Below, piece by piece: positions 55,832 through 64,000 of a DNA stretch of 64,000 nucleotides. Both the position numbers and the translations under genes were made by a program. This DNA is from Serripes groenlandicus (lineage: Eukaryota; Mollusca; Bivalvia; Cardiida; Cardiidae). The notes under the pieces are model-generated. The model saw only the letters and a list, made by a program, of their open reading frames with translations. It was not told the DNA's origin and did not search any database. The stretch spans positions 40,190,601-40,254,600 of the forward strand of contig JASEVX010000013.1 in NCBI GenBank assembly GCA_031761405.1. The letters are read 5' to 3'. Within the stretch, counting starts at the first letter, position 1. Each line of letters begins with the position of its first letter.

Positions 55832-56875
55832 CTAGACAATAATAGAAATATCAGAGGACTGGATTTGGAGGAGTATAATACAACAAGTCTGCAGCAGACG
55901 ACTTTGAACATATTTTGTCAAAAAACAGAAAAATCTCTATAAGTGAATGGATAACCTATGATTAAAAGTGGGAAACATTGTGGCAAAAGGAGAAATTGTT
56001 TGTTATGAGCAATTTCTTCTTTTGTCTCCATGTTTTCAAAAAGCTGTCCGCTTCAGAGGCGTCAGAAAGCATCTATATGAGGGAAAGGGTTAAATTAATG
56101 GTCTTTTCCCACCAATATCTTTCATATGACCCTTTCCAACATACAACAATTCTGCAGCAACCGACTTTCAAAATTTATTGACAAAAACATTAAAAATCTG
56201 AATAAATGAGAGTTTCACTATTAAATAGAGTTTAAAGGAATTTTGAGGAATTTCTTCTGTTGCCACAATATTTTAAAAAGTCATCTGCTGCAGATGTGTC
56301 AAATTGCGTCTACAAGTGGGAAAGGGTTGAACCATATGTTGTTTGTACTCAAACAAATCGTCTAACTGAGACATTCCTTTGAGTACCAACAAAATAGGTT
56401 GTTGAGGTCATGATACATGTATAAGGATTTAAGACCATGGTGCAAATCTGCAAAACGCCCCTTATCTAGAGGTCTGATTAATTTTGACCTCCGTTTGCAA
56501 ACTGCATTTTGTAGGAAATTAAATAGGTCTGATCTTGCTCTGCCCTGTTTGCCAATTAGTCATAGAGGGTTTCAAAAAACTTCTTTATCCAGTATCCATC
56601 TGTAATTTTTCTAACTGTAGCTCACATAGAATTTGCTTTTGGCCCCAGAAGGTCCAAGGTTCGAAACCTGGTCAGATGGAGTATACAGTCTGCGAAATTA
56701 GCAGTGGTCCTATGGTGTGTGGCCAGTAACTTTTGGTTCGGACCAGTGAAGAAGTTCCTTTCAACCTTTGGCCAGTGTAATATATAACAATATCCAAACA
56801 GTAAGGAGTATACTAGGCCTATTACAATGTTGGACATACAGTTACATATAAGCAAAAAAATAACTTTTGGATTCC

Positions 56876-56947
56876 GAGGGCTTCATGCAAAACAGTTGTA
56901 ATCACACCTTGTTCAAGATTTAGCTACAACTGTTTTGCATGAAACCA
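56876..56947. mobile_element. Hairpin element, 72 bp, second copy of the 17424 family
   Basis: Arms GGGCTTCATGCAAAACAGTT and AACTGTTTTGCATGAAACC. Same sequence as at 17424-17493 in the opposite orientation, 39 kb away. Confidence 0.82.
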
Positions 56948-56969
56948 TCGATTCTAAGATACAGAGATG

Positions 56970-57212
56970 AATGGTTGTTTGTTTTCAAACACTGCCGTTT
57001 TATCACGTTTCCTAGGTAAGTTACCAGTAATCCATTTATCCTGACACCAGTAAGTCTTATGAAATGCTAACCACATAACCTTGTTCGCTCAAGAAGCAAA
57101 GTCATTATCAATTTATTGCCATTTTTGTAAGTCTTTGGTGGTATGACATAGTCAGGGATCGAACCTGCCACCTCTCACATCCGAGGTAGATGCTCTACCA
57201 ATTCACCACCAA
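56970..57212 (-). mobile_element. tRNA-derived SINE (Gly/Glu-like head)
   Basis: GGGATCGAACCTGCCACCTC and GATGCTCTACCAATTCACCA at the right; body lacks part of the tail. Confidence 0.8.
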
Positions 57213-57984
57213 AATCTATGAATAATATTGATTGCTTGTGCTTATCTACAAATGTAGATATGTACAAATTTATGGTCTAGACAATCATAAAATTTGGCCC
57301 ACTTTGATGCATTATAATAGAAACTTATATATATACATATTTGAGAATAGTTATCAACCCTGTGAGAAACTAAACCTTAGTCAATTATCGATATCTAATG
57401 ACAAATCATGTGACAATCATATATTCAGCTCTAAAGAAGTCAATGAACAAGGTAATAGATCTCCTTTTCAAACTGAATTTATTAATTGAAACTACAGTTT
57501 TACTATTTTGCAAGTATTTTAAATACTTTCTGACACCTCTGCACCAGACGACTTTTGAAAACATTGTGACAAAATCAAAAAATTGCTGTCATAATGAGCA
57601 TTTTCTCCCTTTTCCACAATGTTCTCAACTCTATTTATAAAATGTGGCAAAGTGAAAGCAAGGGTTAATGTGGCAAAGTGTGAATTTATCTAGGAACAAT
57701 GCAATAGAGATAGTACAGAGTATTCGTATTGCACACACTTTTAACACCTTTCCTCCATAGATTGATAGAACAAAACTGCAGCCGACGTCTTTGAAAACAT
57801 GGTGACATAAACCTGAAAAAAACTCTCCATTTATAAAAGATAGCTTAATTGTTGAATTAAGTTGAAAACATTGTGGCCAAAGGAGAAATTGCTCATCATG
57901 AGCAATTTCACCTTTAGCCACAATGTTTTCAAAAGTCGTCTGCTGCTATTGCGTCAAAATGAGGCTGTAGGTGGGAAAGGTTAG

Positions 57985-59580
57985 CTGTCAATGACTATCC
58001 GAAAAATAGGTTATATCCGATTACTAGTTTTATAGTGTAAACACTGAATTCAATGACCATTAGAAGCTTACCGTTTCAGCCAATGACTATTTCGACAATG
58101 GTATGTCAAAGGTGTGTCATATAGAACAACATTTCATTCTTCTTTAAGGAATTCAGTTAATACAGAAAATGAAAGTCGCAAATTTATTTTTAATTTGTCC
58201 AGGTTATCCACCCTTCCTTGTAGTAAAGTGTTAATTCAAAATTGTCTCGAAGTAGTTTCTTGTGGTAAAGTGTTTACTTTTTAATTAGAGTATTTTATTG
58301 TCTTTCTTCCCTTTGGAAGACCTTATATTATAAATAGCTATGATCTAGTTTCTTGTGACTCTCGTGTTCTCCTAGTTGAAGAATCCGTTCTGCAACTGAT
58401 CCGAGTTTCCCTGACAATAAACCTGTTTGTTATGAAGTCTAATGGAATTCACCCTCAAAACAGAGTGTTAGAGGGATGACCTATTTTTTTTAGTACAGAT
58501 GTATTGTAGCAACTCTGACCTCGACCTTTGACCTTTGACATATGTCACCAAGACAAAGAAAAAATTCCGCTGAAACTGATGACATCGTGTTGTACGCACG
58601 CCTGAGATAGATAGTCAAGGGTAATACCTTTTGCATTTTAGTGTTGGGCCATAACAGACAAGACTATGATTTTCGTCCCTAGAGGCCAGGCTTAAGTACA
58701 ACACAGGTCATTCACAATATTTCAGAGATTTGCACAAGAGTTATTGCACCAGTGTCAGGATTAATATACCTGTTGTATATACCAGTTGTAATAGTAATTT
58801 ACTGGGAAACGCTGTAATATAACTGAAATACTGTTGAAAACAACGTAAAACACCGAAAACAACGTAAAACACCATTTATGATAACCAAAACGCAGACACA
58901 TGTTAATGCGTCTTACAGCAGAGAACATTTTATCGCAATGTTTTCAACTCTATTCAATGATTTTTCGGCGATATGTGTTTAACCTTAGTTTTGACCTAGA
59001 CGTTAAACAAATGATCTAGATTATAGACCAATCAAATGTTGTATTTAAAGAATAATGTCGAAGAAATAAAGGAAATGAAACGTTTTGATTGGTTCATAGT
59101 TAAGTTGGCGATGTCTACGAGAGGCACTAATAAGATGAAGTTTTAAAATGAAATGTTCTGAATACTAATGTTTAATTGTTTTCCTTAAGAAATAAATTTT
59201 AGTGAACAAAATCAGTGAAAACGTAAGAAATATAATATTTAAGAGCAAAATATTAATTATTTTTGAAACATGATAAGTTTTCAGTTTTTATCGTCAATTG
59301 AAACTTATACACCTCTTGGGAGCCTCGCGTAATCTCCAGTCATGTGGCGTACGTATTCTCGGCCTTGATAATCTTTTTATAGAAACTATAGCTGGATGGA
59401 GATGGCCGATTAGCCTTTGGTAAACCATAGATAATTGCGTGTTACATTTATTAGTGATTCTCATATTGATCGCCGTTTATCTTTTTTAAAGATATTTCTT
59501 GTTTATATTTTCATTTATTGAGATGAGATTTAATACATTCCGTCACAGATGTTGTCGAAGTCGTATGCTGCATATTTGGT
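57985..59580. other. Upstream region with no recognised gene
   Basis: AT-rich sequence upstream of the first traced PIKfyve exon. It contains stray SINE tail fragments near 58.8 kb but no open frame or splice-bounded exon I could support, and no recognisable TATA or initiator arrangement that would fix a promoter. Confidence 0.5.
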
Positions 59581-59616
59581 TGTAGGTTTTAGTGGGCTAA
59601 ACAAGCAGCATCAACA

Positions 59617-59977
59617 TCACCGGTAGCTCAGTCGGTAGCGTCGCGGGCTGTCAATACAGGGGTTGTGAGTTCGAACCCCAGCTCAGCCAACATTTTTTCA
59701 ATGTCATTCGTCTTCTACCAATAAGCTAACAGTCTATTTGCAAAAGCAGCATGTTGCTTGAAAAGTATGTTGTGTAGAATACTTGTGTTAGAAATTACTA
59801 CTTGTCCATTTATCCCGATACCAGCAAGTCAGTCGTAATACTAATCCAACAACCCGTAGCGCCAACGAGGGAAAGCCATTGCTACCATTTCAAAGTCTTT
59901 AGTATGACACGACCGGGGATCAAACCATTGACCTCCCGCACCGAGGCGGACAATCTACCACTACACCATTAAGGGGG
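59617..59977. mobile_element. Two SINEs of different head type in opposite orientation
   Basis: Left part (59617-59795, plus): ACCGGTAGCTCAGTCGGTAG and GTGAGTTCGAACCCCAGC. Right part (minus): body from CTTGTCCATTTATCCCGATA to GGGGATCAAACCATTGACCT and TCTACCACTACACCATTAAG. Confidence 0.8.
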
Positions 59978-60019
59978 TCTATTATAACTGAAGAACGGAA
60001 TAACTGAAGTTGAAAATAA

Positions 60020-60234
60020 CCCTTTCCCTCATATAGACGATTTCTGACGCCTCTGCAGCAGACGACTTTTTGAAAACATATATCAAAAGAAGAAATTGCT
60101 CAAAACGAGCAATTTCTCCTTTTGACACAATGTTTTCAACTTTTAGTCATAGGTTATCCATTTAATTATAGAGAGTTTCTATTTTTTGACAAAATATGTT
60201 CAAAGTCGTCTGCTTCAGAATTGTCGTATGAGGG
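60020..60234. mobile_element. TTAA MITE, right end shortened
   Basis: Right end reads TATGAGGG then TTAA: the last six bases of the terminal repeat are gone but the TTAA is kept. Left site ATAA. Confidence 0.85.
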
Positions 60235-60458
60235 TTAATGTCCTGTCTGAATTCGGTTCGCATTCAGACAGGTGAGCCATGTCAAACCAAAATCGACATT
60301 CGGAGGTTTTGAAAAATTAAGATTAAACTGTTAACTGTTACAGTTGTACAGTCGAGGCATTTGTCTTTTTATATCATTTAAGCTCTCTCAAGGGTGTGAA
60401 CAATGAGGAGACTGCATGGAGGGACACAGACTGAGCTCGATTTTCATATTTCGTATTT

Positions 60459-60695
60459 GGTTTGTTTACTGGAGCTTTACGCCACTTTCAACATTTTTTA
60501 CAGTTATATCACTGCATTTCCTGGTTAAGTTACCAGAACTACTGGTCCATTTTTTCCGAGACCAGCGAGTCAGTCGCATTGATAACCCACCAGTCATGAG
60601 TGGCAAGGAGGGAAAGCCATTTCTACCATTCTTAAATTATTTGGTATGACCTGGACGGCTATCAAACACAGAACTTCCTGCATCCGAGGCGGTAC
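60459..60695 (-). mobile_element. SINE (Gly/Glu-like family), diverged
   Basis: Body TTTACGCCACTTTCAACATT, TACTGGTCCATTTTTTCCGA; head region TATCAAACACAGAACTTCCT decayed. Confidence 0.72.
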
Positions 60696-60781
60696 CAATT
60701 ATCTTATACAAATGTTGTTTGAGATAGTGTAGTGAAAGAGCCTGGAAAGACATGGTTGGTAGACCTGGTCACCATGAAAAT

Positions 60782-61013
60782 TGAGCCGCTTCACGAGAAA
60801 ACCAACATTATGGACTCTGCGTCATGTATCGACACAGATTAGCCTGCGCAGGCTAATCCGGGCCGACACATTCCGTCTCAGGGGGATAGAGTAATTATTC
60901 CTGAAACAGAAAATCCACAGGAGGAGACAATCGTCTGTCCGGGTTAATCTGGCTGATCCAGGTTGATACTTTACACATAGTCCACAATGTTGGTTTTCTC
61001 GCGTAACGGCTCA
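60782..61013. mobile_element. GAGCC-ended palindromic element, full copy
   Basis: Ends TGAGCCGCTTCACGAGAAAA and TTTTCTCGCGTAACGGCTCA; the same interior as at 43728. A fragment lacking ends is at about 35265-35410. Confidence 0.8.
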
Positions 61014-61276
61014 TATCATAACAGAAGTATAGTTGAAAAAAGACATGACATCAATCGTCTGAATTCTGTTCGCATTCACATAGATGAGTCATGTCAAATG
61101 AAAACCAACCGTTGGCGCAGAGGACTAGATAAGGAGAAGTAGGCTGGTCTTTACCCACCTACTGTATATTTCTCTTATGACTCAATGAAAGCCTATGTTG
61201 TGGGTACTCAATAGAGTCGTCTCTTGAAAACCCAGAAAAAGGGTTTGAATGTCAAAATAAGATTTGTGAATTTTAA

Positions 61277-61497
61277 CCCTTTCCCTGATACAGACGCTTT
61301 CTGACGCCTCTGCAGCAGACAGCTTTTTGAAAACATGGTGACAAAAGAAGAAATTGCTCAAAACGAGCAATTTCTTCTTTTGTCACCATGTTTTCAACTC
61401 TATTCAATAATAGTACTTTCATTTGAAGGGAGTTTTCAAATATTTTGGGTATGTTTTCAAAGTCGTCTGCTGCAGATTTGTTGTATGTGGGAAAGGG
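61277..61497. mobile_element. TTAA-flanked MITE, complete, hybrid
   Basis: TTAA on both sides; left half is the CCCTCATA/CCCTGATA type and right half the GTATGTGGGAAAGGG type. Confidence 0.9.
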
Positions 61498-61547
61498 TTA
61501 AATACTCATCTTACTTAGAGCTGTGATTAGAAGGTTTTGAAAGTAAA

Positions 61548-62064
61548 GACAACTACGATCAAATTCTACACAATAATTGTACAGTCGAGTTTGTTTTATT
61601 ACCTCATAAGCTTTAGGCTGCATGTACAACTAGATTATCCCTTTCCCACATACCAACATATTTTGAAAGTTATCTTAATGTATGATCATTGAATAGAATT
61701 GAGAACGCTGCGGCAAAAGGGGAATAGTAATTTCTTCTTTAGTCACAATCTTCAAAAGGCGTCTGCTGCAAATGTGTCAAAAGGCGTTTTTAAGTTGGAA
61801 GGGGGACAACTATGATCAAATTCTACACAATAATTGTACAGTCGAGTTTGTTTTATTACCTCATAAAGCTGTAGGCTGCATGTACAACTAGATTATCCAT
61901 TTTTCACATACCAACATATTTTGAAAGTTATCTTGATGTATGAGCATTGAATAGAATTGAGAACGCTGCGGCAAAAGGGGAATTGCTTATTATGAGCAAT
62001 TTCTTCTTTTGTCACAATCTTCGAAAGCCGTCTGCTGCAAATTGGTCAAAAGACGTTTTTAAGT
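61548..62064. repeat. Tandem duplication, 257-bp unit, two copies
   Basis: Units start ACAACTACGATCAAATTCTA (61549) and ACAACTATGATCAAATTCTA (61806). Each unit contains most of a decayed TTAA MITE. Confidence 0.9.
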
Positions 62065-62129
62065 GGGAAGGGGGTCAACTCTTTACCAAACAAGATCAAT
62101 TAAAGATTTGTTTTCAAAAGTTCTCTGCT

Positions 62130-62765
62130 GCATGTCAAAGGGAAATAAATCGGATTGACTTGCTGGGCAGACAATTTTAGATCAATATATGAGACTGAAG
62201 TTGCCTCCCATTGGACAATAATGATTTTGTTGTAAGTTGAAAGTGTTGTTTATTAAGTTGAATAATCTGTTACGGATTTATAATAAAAAAAGTGTCTGCT
62301 TTTAGCTATGTTGCATAAAGAGCCATTTTCAGAACATGCTGTAATTGAAAGTAAAATTCAGTGCGGGATAAGCTTGACCTTTAATTTGACATCCTAAAAC
62401 TGTTTAACGGTCGGTGAACCTGTAATTTATTTTTGCTTTTTTGATACTTCTAAGATTTAGGTCAAAGAGAAGTAAATCGGATCGGCTTGCCAGGCGGACA
62501 ATTTCAGATGAATATATAAGACTGAAGTTGTCTCCCGTTGGACAATAATGATTTTGTTGAAAGTTGAAAGAGTTTTTTTATAAAGTTGAATAATAACCAA
62601 AGTATTGTTTGCTTTTAGCCATATTGACACTCTAAGAACCATTTTCAGAACATCCTGTATTTTTTAAATTGAAAGTAAAATTCAGTGCGAAATTTCTATT
62701 TGACCTCATAAAACGAAAAATGGTCTCTCAACCTGTATGATTTCTTTGATATTTTGGTAGTTCTA
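62130..62765. repeat. Tandem duplication, about 326-bp unit, two copies
   Basis: Units contain AAATCGGATTGACTTGCTGG or AAATCGGATCGGCTTGCCAG and GAGCCATTTTCAGAACATGC or GAACCATTTTCAGAACATCC. No coding sense. Confidence 0.85.
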
Positions 62766-62811
62766 ATTCTGAACTTTATTTTGATACAGGTTTCTGTGTA
62801 GTTTGACTTGA

Positions 62812-62955
62812 TGATAACGAACCATAACCCATGCTATAATGGTCGTCTATGGAAAATGAATTACTTCCATTTGACAAAGAATGACAGGTATTTGATATTA
62901 ACGAACCATAACCCATAATGTGATAATGGTCGCCTATGGAAAATAAATTCCTTCC
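62812..62955. repeat. Tandem duplication, 84-bp unit, two copies
   Basis: TAACGAACCATAACCCATGC at 62815 and TAACGAACCATAACCCATAA at 62899. Confidence 0.88.
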
Positions 62956-63447
62956 CTTAGACCTAATGCGGCATCAGGTAGTATCTGTTTGTCGGAGAGG
63001 GATAAGCTTCTTCAATAGGCCTCCGGGATGCGTGTACAACAAGATTGCGACCAAAGCACAGATCAGGCTGCTAGGAACCTAAAGGTCCGTTTATGTGAGA
63101 TCTGACCAGAATGATAATTTCCATATTTTCCGAAGGATGTATGTGTAACACTTTCCGGTAAACAACACATTTGCAGCAGACAATTTTGAAATCATTTAGA
63201 CAAAAACATGAAATAAAATTATAGATAAAAATAGGATAATGGAAAAGAGTTGAAAACATTACGGCAAAAGGAGACGTCACTCATTGTGGGCAATTTCTGT
63301 TTTCTCACAATATTCAAATATTCAAAATACGTCTGCTGCAAAAGGGTCAAAAGGTGCAATAGGGTCAAAAGGGGTTTGCGAGTGGGAAGGGGTTTAATCT
63401 TTACCAAACAAGATATATTTAATATTTTAATTTTGATTATTTTTCTT

Positions 63448-63485
63448 ACCTTGTCTTTCACTTTTGTCCCCATTATAGATCGCAG
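63448..63485 (-). other. Possible upstream 5' UTR exon end (weak)
   Basis: A consensus donor, GACAAG|GTAAGA, ends an open stretch at 63448 on the same strand as PIKfyve. If joined to the acceptor at 55831 it could not continue the PIKfyve frame, so it would be untranslated. It lies between halves of inverted-repeat elements and may be chance. Confidence 0.2.
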
Positions 63486-64000
63486 ACTCTGTCTCACATT
63501 TCGAAAACACTGTGGCAGAGAAAGAATTTCCCATTATGGGAAATTTCTCATTTTACCACAATTTGTTCAACCCTTTTCAACAATACTGCTTTTAATGAGA
63601 GAAAGTTTTCATACTTTTGCCATTATGCCATCTGCTACAGATTTGCTGTATGTGGGAAATGGCTTATACATAAGTTGTAGATCATAGATTTATGAAATAG
63701 AAAATAAAAATATTTCAAAGCTGTCTGCTTCGGAGTTGCAAAAAGTCACCTGTATCAACGAAATAGTTGACTTTGGAAACATCAAGACAAAAGTATGAAA
63801 AATCTGTATAAATTCGTGTATAACTATTGGAAAGAGTTGAACACATTGTGAGCACTTTCTCCTTTTGCAACGATGTCGTCAACATATTGGTATGCTGCTG
63901 AAGCGCCAGAAAGCATATGTATGTGGAAAAGGGTTAAAAGAAAACAGAAAAGAACTTTTGCAGGAGAGAATAGCTACTGAGGTGTGTTTGTATGTTATTT

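Noticed and set aside
54632..54841. Recurring small proteins of the type SNFFFCHYVFKKLSAAEASE.
   Set aside because: They are the TTAA element read through its hairpin; the same peptide appears wherever a copy lies, with random stops.
54911..54970. tRNA gene (GCTCAGTCGG and GTTCGAATCC present).
   Set aside because: No closing acceptor stem; the sequence runs on into the SINE body. The same holds for 30851, 59617 and the B-box-like piece at 31690-31752.
56417..56605. A 62-residue open frame near the hairpin relic at 56.4 kb.
   Set aside because: It overlaps decayed CTTATCTAGAGG-ended repeat sequence and has no recognisable domain or splice context.

Overview
The window is eukaryotic, AT-rich, intron-dominated DNA. 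Its repeats (tRNA-headed SINEs with one shared body, tandem-core elements, very many small inverted-repeat elements) look like those of a bivalve mollusc. A heterodont such as a Dreissena-like mussel is my guess from general resemblance, not a demonstrated identity. There is no bacterial-style gene order, no rRNA and no CRISPR array.

One protein-coding gene explains all the convincing coding signal. It is the minus-strand gene for the phosphatidylinositol 3-phosphate 5-kinase PIKfyve (FAB1), read from about 55.8 kb leftward to at least 8.1 kb. I could trace 29 coding exons whose intron phases agree throughout, giving 5,128 coding nt (1,709 codons plus 1 nt). In order they encode the N-terminal tail, the FYVE zinc finger (exons 4-5), the DEP domain (exons 7-8), a low-complexity linker (exons 9-11), the TCP-1/chaperonin-like domain (exons 12-16), a very long disordered insert (exon 16), the Cys/His-rich conserved region (exons 17-23), and a helical and Ser-rich linker (exons 24-29). 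The C-terminal lipid-kinase domain is not here and must lie beyond the left edge. A protein of this type sits on PI3P-positive endosomes and makes PI(3,5)P2.

Everything else is intronic or upstream repeat. A roughly 220-bp inverted-repeat element with TTAA at both ends (piggyBac-like MITE) occurs about once per kilobase, and its shadows account for most short open frames. Other repeats by region: 65-bp minisatellite split by a 0.8-kb element with motif-array ends (2.6-6.2 kb); 111-bp array (9.5-10.2 kb); 163-bp tandem-core element (10.6-11.5 kb); 159-bp array with terminal inverted repeats (15.4-16.1 kb); hAT-like element (22.8-23.8 kb); 145-bp array with higher-order order, nested in another repeat (26.8-29.5 kb); many tRNA-derived SINEs; several near-perfect hairpins.

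The most unusual signal is at exon borders. Exons 4, 5, 10, 13 and 25 each have one or more decayed tandem copies of their 3' end plus splice donor in the next intron, and exon 12 has a copy of its 5' end upstream. The FYVE half-exon copy keeps its cysteines and reading frame while the adjoining intron sequence is still identical. Whether any copy is used in splicing cannot be decided from sequence alone.
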